A stretch of DNA of 36,883 bases. Source: Hahella ganghwensis DSM 17046 (GTDB lineage Bacteria > Pseudomonadota > Gammaproteobacteria > Pseudomonadales > Oleiphilaceae). The notes under the pieces were generated by a model, which searched no databases, was not told where the DNA came from, and worked only from the letters and a program-made list of their open reading frames with translations. Shown piece after piece: positions 7,728-16,910 of the stretch. Made by a program: the position numbers and the translations under genes. The stretch is from assembly GCF_000376785.1 (NCBI RefSeq), contig NZ_AQXX01000077.1, positions 1 through 36,883 on the forward strand, in the 5' to 3' direction. Position 1 is the first letter of the stretch, and the number at the start of each line of letters is the position of its first letter.

Positions 7728-9403
7728 ACAATACAGGTGTAATTGATCTCGTTCCCGTCGCCATGCGGGAACAATGGGCATCAGAAGGATATTATCCAGA
7801 TCGTACGGTCTATGAACTATTTTGCGATAAGGCAAGGGAAAATCCGGAAAAGCCCGCAGTCCTGGAAATGAATGGTACAACCACCTATGGTCAGCTCGCT
7901 GAAGCGGCCGCCAGGTTCGCCAACAGCCTGTTGCAGCAGGGAATCACCAACGGCGATGTGGTGGTATACCAACTGACAAATTCATGGCGCTCTTGTGCCA
8001 TTGATTTAGCCTGTGCTGCCATTGGAGCTGTGGTATGCCCTATTCCTCTGGGGCGGGGAAGGCTTGATATTGAATCAGTCCTCAAGCGCAGTAATGCCAG
8101 AGCGGTCATCACTGAAAGAGCTTACGGTGATATCGACTATTGTGACGTGATCGAATCCATCAGGCCTGTCGCGCTCTCCCTGAGAGTTCTGATCGTCAAT
8201 GGAGCCAAACCGGATTCGTCCCATGCGGCTTGGAATACTCTCAACGAGTTATTCGAGAATGATCCCCTGACTACCAAGATTAAGGTCAACCCAAACAGTC
8301 CGGTACGTTTCCTTATCTCCTCTGGTACGGAATCCGAACCCAAACTGGTCGCATACTCTCATAACGCCATGTTGGGAGGCAGAGGTCGTTTCCTGGAACG
8401 TATTACCCGTCCCAACAGAGAGTTCCGTGCTCTGTATCTGATGCCGCTGGGAACCGCGTTTGGCTCAAGCGCCACCTTTGGAGTGCTTTCCTGGATGGGA
8501 GGTTCGATTGTTTTGCTGCCGAAGTTTGACGTTGCAACCGCTATTGAAGCGATTGATCAACATCGACCGAGCCACATCCTGGGCGTTCCAACCATGTTCC
8601 AGCGCATGGCCGTTGCCCCGGAACTTCACCAGATAGATCTGTCATGCCTCACAGCCATTGTCAGCGGTGGCGCCATTATCGACAAGGCCACCATATATCG
8701 TTGCGTCAATGCTTTTGATTGCAGACTCATTAGTCTCTACGGCTCAGCCGATGGCATCAACTGCCATAACACACTGGATGACTCCCTGGAGGACATTTGC
8801 CGCTCTGTCGGTCGTCCCAACCCGGACGTCTGCGAGATTCGTATAGTGGATGATCAAAAACAACCTTTGCCTCAGGGCGAGACCGGAGAAATTGCGGGAC
8901 GTGGCCCCATGTCTCCCATGCAGTATGTCAATGCGCCAGATCTCGACCAGCGCTATCGGGACGACGAAGGCTGGGTCTACACCGGAGACCTGGGCTGTAT
9001 CGACGCTGACGGCTATCTTGTCCTGCTGGGACGCAAGAAAGACGTCATTATTCGCGGAGGAATGAATATCAGTCCGGTGCAGATTGAAAAACTGGCCACC
9101 TCTCACCCAGATGTGGTGAGTGCCGCCTGCGTGCCGGTCCCCGATGCAGACCTCGGGCAAAGAGTATGCATCTGCCTCACCATGCGCGAGGGTGCTGGAC
9201 TGATATCACTCAGCGAGCTAACTGATCACCTCCGGAGCAAGGGGCTTGAGATCAGCAAACTGCCCGAATACCTCCAGTTCTACCGCCAGTTGCCAATGAC
9301 GCCGGCCGGGAAAGTGAACAAGAAATTGCTGACCCAGAATGTGGCCGGTTTGGGGAAAGTGGCTGGTCTACCCAATGGCGAGGAGTACCGGACCGCCAGC
9401 TAA
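7724..9403 (+). CDS. Acyl-AMP ligase / acyl-CoA synthetase (ANL superfamily)
   Basis: 559-residue AMP-forming ligase that would activate the carboxylate destined for thioacid formation. Motifs in order are: phosphate loop SSGTESEPKLV near residue 200 (a divergent form of SGTTGxPKG), SLYGSADG where most members have YGxTE, YTGDLG, GRKKDVIIRGGMNISP (A8 hinge), and the catalytic Lys530 in MTPAGKVNKKLL. The start is the ATG overlapping the upstream stop (ATGA) with GGAGG five bases earlier, so it is translationally coupled to the CoA-transferase-like gene. It is the equivalent of PdtJ/PtmA3-type ligases by family and position. No carrier-protein or condensation domain is attached, so the acid is probably handed on as CoA thioester or adenylate. 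The substrate is not deducible. Confidence 0.9.
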   Translation: MNNTGVIDLVPVAMREQWASEGYYPDRTVYELFCDKARENPEKPAVLEMNGTTTYGQLAEAAARFANSLLQQGITNGDVVVYQLTNSWRSCAIDLACAAIGAVVCPIPLGRGRLDIESVLKRSNARAVITERAYGDIDYCDVIESIRPVALSLRVLIVNGAKPDSSHAAWNTLNELFENDPLTTKIKVNPNSPVRFLISSGTESEPKLVAYSHNAMLGGRGRFLERITRPNREFRALYLMPLGTAFGSSATFGVLSWMGGSIVLLPKFDVATAIEAIDQHRPSHILGVPTMFQRMAVAPELHQIDLSCLTAIVSGGAIIDKATIYRCVNAFDCRLISLYGSADGINCHNTLDDSLEDICRSVGRPNPDVCEIRIVDDQKQPLPQGETGEIAGRGPMSPMQYVNAPDLDQRYRDDEGWVYTGDLGCIDADGYLVLLGRKKDVIIRGGMNISPVQIEKLATSHPDVVSAACVPVPDADLGQRVCICLTMREGAGLISLSELTDHLRSKGLEISKLPEYLQFYRQLPMTPAGKVNKKLLTQNVAGLGKVAGLPNGEEYRTAS

Positions 9404-9440
9404 ACCTGCAGGTACTGCTCAATATCTGAAATTGAATTTA

Positions 9441-9460
9441 CAGGGAGGTTTACCTCCCTG
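9441..9460 (+). promoter_or_regulatory. Perfect hairpin between ligase and MFS genes
   Basis: CAGGGAGGTTTACCTCCCTG forms a perfect 8-9 bp stem with a tiny loop, about 20 bases before the MFS start and just upstream of its ribosome site AGGAG. There is no T-run, so an mRNA stability or translation element within the operon is more likely than a terminator. The stem itself contains GGAGG, which could act as a sequestered decoy site. Confidence 0.45.
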
Positions 9461-9480
9461 AACACAGGAGTGAGCCCATA

Positions 9481-10701
9481 ATGAGCGAATCGTCTGCCCC
9501 CACAAACTCAACAACCCCAATGAACGGGCTGGAGAAAGTGAATATTGGCCTGGTTCTGGTGCTCGCGATGGCACTCCCCATGCTGATTCTTTATGCAACC
9601 GGCGCTTTGGGCCCTTACCTCATTGAGGCGCTTCAGATAAACAAAACAGATCTGAGCTACTTTGTCATGGCGTCTTTCGGATTGGCATCTGTATTGTCGT
9701 TGTTTGCCGGGAAGATCGTCGACAGTCTGGGACTAAGGTCGTCCTTTGCCCTGCACTTTCTCGCCATTGCGGCCTCCTTTCTTCTCATCAGCATGGCGGA
9801 CAGTTTAACTGCCATGATCGGAGCGGTCGCCATAGTGGGTCTTTCCCAGGCCATTGCCAATCCTGTCACGAATCAATTGATAGCACTGAGAATTCCCGCC
9901 AGCAGCAAGCCGAAAATGGTGGGATTGAAACAGTCTGGCGTGCAGCTGTCAGCCTTATTTGCGGGCTTTGCGCTTCCCGCCATTGCCATTCACTGGGACT
10001 GGAGAGCGGCTTTTGGGGTAATTGTGCCCATCGCCATGACGATGGCGGTACTGGGATGGAAAATCGCACCGAAGAAGGCCGCTGGGAGTAAACCCTCCAA
10101 CCTGCGTCCTCCTAATGTCCCGTTAACACTTCTGATGCTGACCCAAGGAGGCATTGGTGCGGTTCTGTCAGCTTACATAACTTACGTGCCCAGCTTCGCC
10201 ACAAGTCTTTCGTTTCCACCCGAACAGGCAGCATTGCTTATCACGTTATTCGGTATTACCGGGATGGCTTCCCGAATCATCATGACACCCATCGCAGCGT
10301 CATTCGACAATCAGGCCATGTTTATCGTGGGTCTAACCGGGTTTGCGATCATCGCCATCATGATCACGATGAGAGCGAGTCACTCAGATGGATGGCCACT
10401 TTATTTTGGCGTTACCGGAATCGGTCTTAGCATTGTCGCAACAAACGCCATTGCCATGGGAATGGTGATCAAAGATCAGAGGTTTGGCCCCGTCGCTTAT
10501 GCATCAGGGATGGTATCGGCAGCCTTTTTCGGCGGACTGGCCACCGGATCGGCGGCCTTCGGCCAGATAATTTCATTTTTTGGTGACTTCTCAAGTGGAT
10601 GGGTCTTCACCATCATGGTTCTGGCTTTTAGCGGAACATTTTGTTTCTTGCTTGCCAGTCAACATCAGCAACTTACACAGCAGGAAGCGACGTCAAAATG
10701 A
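9481..10701 (+). CDS. MFS transporter, CynX/NimT-like or PdtE-like permease
   Basis: 406 residues with about 12 hydrophobic segments and a soluble Ser/Thr-rich N-terminus. The MFS loop 2-3 motif appears as GKIVDSLGLRSS, and loop 4-5 contains LKQSGVQLSALFAGFALP, typical of the CynX/NimT branch. It lies inside the sulfur-cassette operon and overlaps the GH88-like gene by ATGA, so it should move the cluster product or an iron complex across the inner membrane. In the PDTC cluster an inner-membrane permease (PdtE) works with the receptor, which makes import of the ferric complex as likely as export. The second MFS at 18 kb would then be the exporter. Confidence 0.85.
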   Translation: MSESSAPTNSTTPMNGLEKVNIGLVLVLAMALPMLILYATGALGPYLIEALQINKTDLSYFVMASFGLASVLSLFAGKIVDSLGLRSSFALHFLAIAASFLLISMADSLTAMIGAVAIVGLSQAIANPVTNQLIALRIPASSKPKMVGLKQSGVQLSALFAGFALPAIAIHWDWRAAFGVIVPIAMTMAVLGWKIAPKKAAGSKPSNLRPPNVPLTLLMLTQGGIGAVLSAYITYVPSFATSLSFPPEQAALLITLFGITGMASRIIMTPIAASFDNQAMFIVGLTGFAIIAIMITMRASHSDGWPLYFGVTGIGLSIVATNAIAMGMVIKDQRFGPVAYASGMVSAAFFGGLATGSAAFGQIISFFGDFSSGWVFTIMVLAFSGTFCFLLASQHQQLTQQEATSK

Positions 10702-11813
10702 ACGGTTCATTGCAATTGGATCGTAAGCTCTCGCCGCTTAAAAATTCGCCCAAAACTGACTATATTCACGCCGCCTATGGGGTCATCAATACCCTGGAAC
10801 GTATCGCCAATATCTGCGAGGACAGCTTTCCTTTGTTCGCTTCAGCCCAGGACGGACAATGGAAGCTATCATCAGGTGGATCCTGGATGGGTGGGTTCTG
10901 GAGCGGCTGCTGGTGGCTCCGTGCCAGACTCAGTGGACAGCTATCAGACCGGTATGCCGCATCTTCGATCATTGAAAGGCTTACCCCGAAACTATACTCG
11001 GACACCATCTTTCGCAGCATGATTTATTGGTATGCGGTCGCACCGGGCATTCGGTTCTTTGAGGATTCGCAGTCTATTGAAATCGCCAAGCAAGCAGCAC
11101 AGGCGCTTGCTCCAAGCTATAACTCGCAGTGGCAGTGTTATCCCATGGGCAGCGCGCTTGGCGGCGGCGAGGCTGGCAAAAATACTCTGAATATTGACGC
11201 CTTCGCCGCGCTGATCCAGATATTGCAGTATGGCAGCCCGAAAGTACAGGATACCGCCAGAGGTCATGCCGACTCAGTGATTCAGTACATGACCAATTTC
11301 TATGGAGACTTCTATACCAACGTTATCCTCGGAGAGTCTCACATTGAGGTCAAAGGACCGGCAGGCAACTGGGCTCGGGGCCATAGCTGGGGTCTTCTGG
11401 GTCTGTGTTCCACCGCCTGTCTGTGGGGAAAAAGTTATCAGGAGCTGGCCGAAACCCGATGTCAGCAGTGGCTGAAAAAATATGCTGACCGTTTTCCGCG
11501 CAACCGCGTCTATGGTGACCGGAATCGACTGGATCCATCCGCGTCCCTGATTGCCGCGTTGGCCATGTATAAGCTGTCATCCTGCCCTAACACAAGGCTT
11601 GATTGGCGCAAAAAGGCGGACTCGATTGTCAGGCGTCTGATCGAATCCGAATACTTCAAGGTCGACAAACAGTCGCACGAGGCGCGTTTTACAGGATGTT
11701 GCTTCCGCATCAATGCCAAAGAAGAGATTCTGGGTGAAACCATATGGGGCTACTTCTTTCTTTTACAGGCATTGTTGACAGCAGCCAACCTGATCGATCC
11801 CGACGATATCTAA
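10698..11813 (+). CDS. GH88-like (unsaturated glucuronyl hydrolase fold) protein
   Basis: 371 residues, (alpha/alpha)6-barrel type. Recognisable GH88/GH105 blocks are SSGGSWMGGFWSGCWWL near residue 60 (family: W-S-GFWPG), NTLNIDAFAALIQI (Asp167 at the position of the family's conserved acid), NWARGHSWGLLGL (family: RGQAWALYG), DPSASLIAALAMYKL, and near the end GETIWGYFFLLQALL. It has no signal peptide, so it is cytosolic. The start is the ATG overlapping the MFS stop, which couples it to the operon; an upstream in-frame start at 10641 lies inside the MFS gene. Known members hydrate the double bond of unsaturated uronyl sugars. Such a gene is unexpected in a metallophore operon and may act on a vinyl- or enol-ether-like intermediate. 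That role is inference. Confidence 0.75.
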   Translation: MNGSLQLDRKLSPLKNSPKTDYIHAAYGVINTLERIANICEDSFPLFASAQDGQWKLSSGGSWMGGFWSGCWWLRARLSGQLSDRYAASSIIERLTPKLYSDTIFRSMIYWYAVAPGIRFFEDSQSIEIAKQAAQALAPSYNSQWQCYPMGSALGGGEAGKNTLNIDAFAALIQILQYGSPKVQDTARGHADSVIQYMTNFYGDFYTNVILGESHIEVKGPAGNWARGHSWGLLGLCSTACLWGKSYQELAETRCQQWLKKYADRFPRNRVYGDRNRLDPSASLIAALAMYKLSSCPNTRLDWRKKADSIVRRLIESEYFKVDKQSHEARFTGCCFRINAKEEILGETIWGYFFLLQALLTAANLIDPDDI

Positions 11814-11843
11814 TCACCTGATTAAGAGGTTCGACAGAAAGTC

Positions 11844-14276
11844 ATGAATTACAGTATAGGGATATGCGTACTCTCCGATAACCAAAGGCTCATTGAGCAG
11901 TTGGATTATGTATTCTCTCTCATCCATGCCATTCAGCATCCAGATGAGGACAGCAATACATTCGAATCGGAGCCATTTACTTTACCACCCCGAAATCATC
12001 GGGATGTCTTTAATGCCACCGTGAAGCAGGCCCGTCTTTATCTGTCCCAGGCAGGTAAACGCCACCACTTTACCTTTACTCAACTGAGGTTTAGCACTCT
12101 TGACGAGGCAATCCGGCATTTGCAGGGGCAGGATAGCGATTTTGACCTTTTTATTGTGGATTCGGAGCGGGTATCGGAATGCGCCAAAGACACCAATCTC
12201 AGTCTGTCTGAGAGCCCTTTCGAGCAACTGATCTCGGCCAGCAATGTCCGCACCCTGACTCCCTATTCCAAGGTCATGCTGGTACCTGCCGATAACCTTG
12301 ACAGCATTTTGTCCTATGTTGATGGCAGTGCTCAGATTCAGGTGTTGCAGGACGATCCAGACATTGATCGGGCCAATTTGCTGAAGCTTTTAATTGACCA
12401 TCTGGAGCACGGGTATCTCAATAAGCTGCTGTCTAGAACCACTGCCGCGACCAAATCCACGATTGGACTGGCAAAGGCCATATTTGGCCATATGCAGGAG
12501 CGCTGGAAAGGGCAATGGGATTTCCATTATTACACCGGGTCAATGGTGGCCAATCTGATCCGCTCAATTCAGGCATTATGTAATGAAGCACCTGAAACGG
12601 CATTACCCAGATGCCTGACGGGAAACAATGAGCATAGCCTGGCAGCAGGCGCTTTGGCTGGCTGGCAATTGTTTGACCGCGCTTATGTCATTGCGGTCAC
12701 CTCTGGGATGATCGACGAGTTTCGTGGAACTCTGGCCAATCTTCATAGAGCGAGGGCTCCAGGGTTGATCATCTGTGCCGATAGTCCTGCAGGTTCCTGG
12801 TTCGCCTTTCAAGGCACTATTGACGCCGACACAGATGGTCGCGATGTTATCGCTGCCAGACGAATACCTCACGTATATCTTCACGACCACGCAACCCTGG
12901 CAGAGCAATTGAGTAAGGCTTTTCAGATGATGAATGAGAGTCAGGGGCCTGTATTTGTCTTTGCCACCCCCAATGTACTGGAGTCCCGGGAAAACATCCC
13001 CTACTCAGTCTATACGGTCGATGCGGTCGATACGATCTCTTCCAGTCCCTGCAACCTTCAGCAGAGCGACCTTGATGCGGTGATGGATCTGATCAACCAC
13101 TCAGATATTCGGTTGTTATGGAATTGCGGACCGGTTTCTGACTATCAGCGAAGCCTGATTTACCAGATAGCCCATGAAGCTGGAATCGCACTGGCCGATT
13201 CTCTAACACATCCGGGTACGGTGCAGGCCTACAGCGACGGGCAAATCAATGAAAATTATCTGGGCACCTTTGGAGTTTATGCCTTCAGCCGTCGAATCTT
13301 CCATTATCTGCACGATGACGGCAAGGTGTGCGGCCCGGATTCCCTGAGCCAGTTCTTCCTTAAAAGTAAAATTGATCAGGCGTCCACGCCATTTTCCGAG
13401 GGAAAGCTGAAACGCAATTTTCACATTGTCCAGGTCAATAAAAACGAGCGCCACCTGTCGCCATATAGTGACATTGCGCTTCAGATACCTCTGACTGAAT
13501 TTTTGGAGTACGTCAAAAATCACCTCGACGTACAGCAGGAAATCAGAAATCATCGACTGGAACACCTTACCCGGGTCAAAAAACTCGATGAGGGTGTACC
13601 AGCCGACTATATGGCCAGCCTTCCCATGTCGGTAAATTACTTCACGCTAAAGCTGGGACAGCAGATACGCCAACTGATCGAGCAGGAGGACTTCCGGTAT
13701 ATCGGAGTGTATGACGTAGGTCGTTGCGGGCTCTCAGCCATACGCAATATCCCCAGAACAGACCGTGGGTTTTCTGGTTGGTATGGCCGGGCGCTGATGG
13801 GGGATGCCCTCTCAGCCCTGCCCTACATTGCCAGGACCTCGAAGCATAATGTTCTGGCTTTTATCGGGGACGGAGCCAGAGCATTGGTACCCAATATAGA
13901 AAACCAACTGGTCCAGGCCCTGGCTCACAATCCCAATGGGTGTCAGATCAATGTCACACTGCTCTATCTGTGCAACGGCGTTTTGTCCATGATTCAGACC
14001 TATTTGGATAAACGCACACCTTCTGGATGCGGTCGCCAGGTCATTGTACCCCTCCCCTTACAGGAAACCTATCCGGAACAGGAAAATGAGCCGGCCATTA
14101 CCAGCACCGTACCCGTTTACAGAACCAGACTGAGCATTTACCAGGAGCAACAGATTAGCGACCTGCTCTGTCAGAAAGGAAGAATCAATGTGGCTAAAGT
14201 CCTGCTATCCCATAACTCCGATGGAGACGGACTAAGCCTGTTTTCTGAATCTTCCTGGCATCGAATCACTGTTTGA
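11844..14276 (+). CDS. ThDP-dependent enzyme, PigD-like, with extra N-terminal domain
   Basis: 810 residues. Residues ~1-235 are an unrecognised alpha/beta domain, partly receiver-like (FDLFIVDSERVSE). Residues ~255-385 match a ThDP pyrimidine-binding domain, with the activating Glu263 in TGNNEHSLAAGALAG. A middle domain follows. Residues ~645-750 match the pyrophosphate domain with GDG at 675-677; the second part of the motif is reduced to a single Asn in LCNG and is set further away than usual. Length, architecture and the immediately following reductase-aminotransferase recall PigD of prodigiosin synthesis. PigD decarboxylates pyruvate and adds the acetyl unit to an enoyl acceptor (Stetter-type). 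By analogy this enzyme would make a 1,4-dicarbonyl precursor. Family assignment (ThDP) is firm; PigD-like function is inference. Confidence 0.8.
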   Translation: MNYSIGICVLSDNQRLIEQLDYVFSLIHAIQHPDEDSNTFESEPFTLPPRNHRDVFNATVKQARLYLSQAGKRHHFTFTQLRFSTLDEAIRHLQGQDSDFDLFIVDSERVSECAKDTNLSLSESPFEQLISASNVRTLTPYSKVMLVPADNLDSILSYVDGSAQIQVLQDDPDIDRANLLKLLIDHLEHGYLNKLLSRTTAATKSTIGLAKAIFGHMQERWKGQWDFHYYTGSMVANLIRSIQALCNEAPETALPRCLTGNNEHSLAAGALAGWQLFDRAYVIAVTSGMIDEFRGTLANLHRARAPGLIICADSPAGSWFAFQGTIDADTDGRDVIAARRIPHVYLHDHATLAEQLSKAFQMMNESQGPVFVFATPNVLESRENIPYSVYTVDAVDTISSSPCNLQQSDLDAVMDLINHSDIRLLWNCGPVSDYQRSLIYQIAHEAGIALADSLTHPGTVQAYSDGQINENYLGTFGVYAFSRRIFHYLHDDGKVCGPDSLSQFFLKSKIDQASTPFSEGKLKRNFHIVQVNKNERHLSPYSDIALQIPLTEFLEYVKNHLDVQQEIRNHRLEHLTRVKKLDEGVPADYMASLPMSVNYFTLKLGQQIRQLIEQEDFRYIGVYDVGRCGLSAIRNIPRTDRGFSGWYGRALMGDALSALPYIARTSKHNVLAFIGDGARALVPNIENQLVQALAHNPNGCQINVTLLYLCNGVLSMIQTYLDKRTPSGCGRQVIVPLPLQETYPEQENEPAITSTVPVYRTRLSIYQEQQISDLLCQKGRINVAKVLLSHNSDGDGLSLFSESSWHRITV

Positions 14277-14292
14277 TTTAGGGATTAATAAA

Positions 14293-16797
14293 ATGAAATT
14301 TGGATTTATCGCTCACCCCACTTCGGTTGCATTGAAACGTCATGTAAAGCTGATTGATCTGGCCAACCGGAATTTTGACGAACAGAGCGAGGGTTATCAC
14401 AAGGATTACTGGCAGTGGCAAAACCTGGTGCCGTTCACGACTCTGGATAGTGTTATCAGCAAGGCCGGCTCCAGGTGCAGTGGCATCGTGCACTATATGC
14501 CCCTGACTGCCGAGGAAATGCTGGCGGATCACCGCAACGTCACTAAACGGGTTATTGACGGAATCAATGACCTGCAAAGCCGGGGCGCTGAACTGGTCGG
14601 CCTGGGTGGCTTTACCGGTATTGTCGGAAACCGCGGCCTGCAAACCGCAGAAAAATGTGGCATTCCTATTACCACCGGAAACTCTCTGACCGCATATGCC
14701 GCGCAGAGAAATCTTCTGCAAACCATGGAACGACTTGAGGTATTCCCTCAGGGAACAGAAGTTGCCATTGTCGGTTACCCTGGCTCCATATCCCTTGCCA
14801 TCGCTCAGCTACTGGCTGACAAAGGTTGTCGTCTAACATTGGTTCACCGGGGCAAAAGTGATCCGGAGAAACACCTGAGCTATCTCCCTTCTAAGATGCA
14901 TTCGTCAGTCACTCTCACCAATAACATTGAGGATTGTTACGGCAAAGTGCAATTTTTTGTGGCAGCAACTTCTACCGGAAATGTCATTGATCCGGCCAGG
15001 TTACTCCCCGGCTCTGTTGTGGTGGATGCAGCGCTCCCCAAAGATGTTATGCAAGCCACCCAGCCCCGTAGTGACATTCTGATTATTGATGGAGGACTGA
15101 TATCGGCCGGTCCCGATGTGAGCTTCGGCGAGTCAGCCACCAACTTTGCTCCCAAAATGTTTATGAACGGCTGTCTGGCAGAAACCTTGATTCTTACCCT
15201 GGAGCAACGCCGCGATAACTTCTCGTTAGGTAGAGTGTTGCCCCCAGAACGTGTTCTGGAAATTGGACAACTCGCGGAAAAGCACGGTTTTACCACCGGT
15301 CCGATGGCAACTGACGGTGAACGAATCACCGATACCCACTTCCATGGTCTTTACCAACACCATCGTGAGGTGGCAGTCCCCACCAGCTCATCCGACCAGT
15401 TTCAACGGACTCAGACGCTGGACAGATTCCGCCGTCATATTAATCCGGTCATGGCGGATTTCTACCAGTTCAATCACACCGAAAGAGTTTTCAAACACGG
15501 GAGTGGCTGTCACCTGACGGATATGGATGGCACTACCTATCTTGATTTTGTCGCAGGATACGGTTGCCTTAACACGGGTCACAACCACCCTAAAGTGACC
15601 CAGGCCTTGAAAAATTACCTGGAGGCAGAGCACCCCACGTTCGTACAGTATGTTTCCATGCCCTATCACGCCTCTCTGCTAGCAGAGCGATTGGCGGAAC
15701 TGGCCCCAGGAGACTTGTCCAGGGTATTTCTCAGCAACTCGGGTACTGAAGCGGTTGAGGCGGCCATCAAAATGGCGCTGGCAGCGACAAGGCCCGGTCG
15801 TTTGCTCTATTGCGACAACGGCTATCATGGCAAAACATTGGGAGCCTTATCCATAACCGGCCGCAACAAGCATCGCAAAGCCTTTGAACCTTTGCTACCT
15901 GAATGTCAGGAAATTGCCTTCGGTTCTATCGAAGCTCTGGAAAAGGAATTACAGAGAGGCGATGTTCGCGCATTTATTCTCGAACCTATACAGGGTGAAG
16001 GTGGTGTGGTTCTCCCTCCTGAGGGTTATCTCAAGGAAGTCAGGCGCCTGTGCAGTCTGCATGACGTCATTATGATCCTGGACGAAGTGCAGACCGGACT
16101 GGGTCGAACCGGCAAACTCTTCTGTTGCGAGTGGGAAGACGTCGTTCCCGATATTCTGGTATTGTCCAAGTCGCTGTCCGGCGGAAGCGTTCCGGTCGGA
16201 GCCACAATTTCCAGTCCACAACTCTGGGATAAAGCCTACGGCAGCATGGATCGCTGCATTCTGCACACATCAACTTTTGGAGGCGGCAATCTGGCTGCTG
16301 CAACAGCACTTGCCACCCTGAATGTCATCACCGAAGAAAAACTCGCTGACAACGCCATGGCAATCGGCAAACAACTTCAGGTCGCACTGGAGGAAATTGC
16401 CAACCAATATCCTTTTATCAAATCGGTGAGAGGTAAAGGACTGATGCTGGCGATAGAGTTTTCTCAGTCTTTCAAGGGCAGTATCAATGCCACTGTTCAG
16501 GAGCTCGCTCATCGCTTCCCCTGGGATCCACAGGGTACATACCGGATGCTGTCGGATAACGCCAAGTATCACATGCTGACGGCCATCGACGAGCTTGAAT
16601 CCAGTATGGAGGATATGTTTGTTCTTCGATTCGTGACGAAATTATCACAGGAACACAATATTCTAACTTTCCTGACCGCCAATAATAGCCGCGTGATGCG
16701 TATCCAACCCCCATTGGTGCTTAACCAGCAGGAGGCATCCAGATTTATCTCGTGCTTTGACGCGGTTTGCCGAGATATGTCCACCTTCATGGATTAG
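14293..16797 (+). CDS. Acyl-thioester reductase (AAR-like) fused to class III aminotransferase, PigE-like
   Basis: 834 residues with two enzymes. Residues ~1-370 resemble cyanobacterial long-chain acyl-ACP reductase: N-terminal MKFGFIAHPTS, GGFTGIVGNRGL, TTGNSLTAYAA, a Rossmann loop VAIVGYPGSISLAIAQLL, and a Cys in FMNGCLAETLIL that falls at residue 294, the position of the catalytic Cys known in the Synechococcus enzyme. Residues ~395-834 form a class III PLP aminotransferase: GHNHPKV, SNSGTEAVEAAIKMA, LDEVQTGLGRTGK (Asp597) and the Schiff-base Lys626 in LSKSLSGGSVPVG. It should reduce an acyl-CoA or acyl-ACP to an aldehyde and transaminate it. PigE has the same two-function layout (from memory). 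It follows the ThDP gene after 16 bases, supporting a shared pathway giving an amino-ketone or 1-pyrroline. Confidence 0.88.
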   Translation: MKFGFIAHPTSVALKRHVKLIDLANRNFDEQSEGYHKDYWQWQNLVPFTTLDSVISKAGSRCSGIVHYMPLTAEEMLADHRNVTKRVIDGINDLQSRGAELVGLGGFTGIVGNRGLQTAEKCGIPITTGNSLTAYAAQRNLLQTMERLEVFPQGTEVAIVGYPGSISLAIAQLLADKGCRLTLVHRGKSDPEKHLSYLPSKMHSSVTLTNNIEDCYGKVQFFVAATSTGNVIDPARLLPGSVVVDAALPKDVMQATQPRSDILIIDGGLISAGPDVSFGESATNFAPKMFMNGCLAETLILTLEQRRDNFSLGRVLPPERVLEIGQLAEKHGFTTGPMATDGERITDTHFHGLYQHHREVAVPTSSSDQFQRTQTLDRFRRHINPVMADFYQFNHTERVFKHGSGCHLTDMDGTTYLDFVAGYGCLNTGHNHPKVTQALKNYLEAEHPTFVQYVSMPYHASLLAERLAELAPGDLSRVFLSNSGTEAVEAAIKMALAATRPGRLLYCDNGYHGKTLGALSITGRNKHRKAFEPLLPECQEIAFGSIEALEKELQRGDVRAFILEPIQGEGGVVLPPEGYLKEVRRLCSLHDVIMILDEVQTGLGRTGKLFCCEWEDVVPDILVLSKSLSGGSVPVGATISSPQLWDKAYGSMDRCILHTSTFGGGNLAAATALATLNVITEEKLADNAMAIGKQLQVALEEIANQYPFIKSVRGKGLMLAIEFSQSFKGSINATVQELAHRFPWDPQGTYRMLSDNAKYHMLTAIDELESSMEDMFVLRFVTKLSQEHNILTFLTANNSRVMRIQPPLVLNQQEASRFISCFDAVCRDMSTFMD

Positions 16798-16843
16798 TAA
16801 AAAGCCAGCGACTAAACCAATGACTAAGAAACAAGCGGTATGG

Positions 16844-16875
16844 GCCTGCTGACATCATCTGAAACGTCAACAGGC
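16844..16875 (+). other. Imperfect hairpin between aminotransferase fusion and acyl-CoA dehydrogenase genes
   Basis: GCCTGCTGAC (16844-16853) pairs with GTCAACAGGC (16866-16875) at 9 of 10 positions, within the 113-base gap. There is no T-run. It may be a transcript-processing or weak attenuation element, and the downstream gene could be read from its own promoter. Confidence 0.3.
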
Positions 16876-16910
16876 TCTAAGGATAGAAAATTCTATTTAA
16901 GGATCACGCA

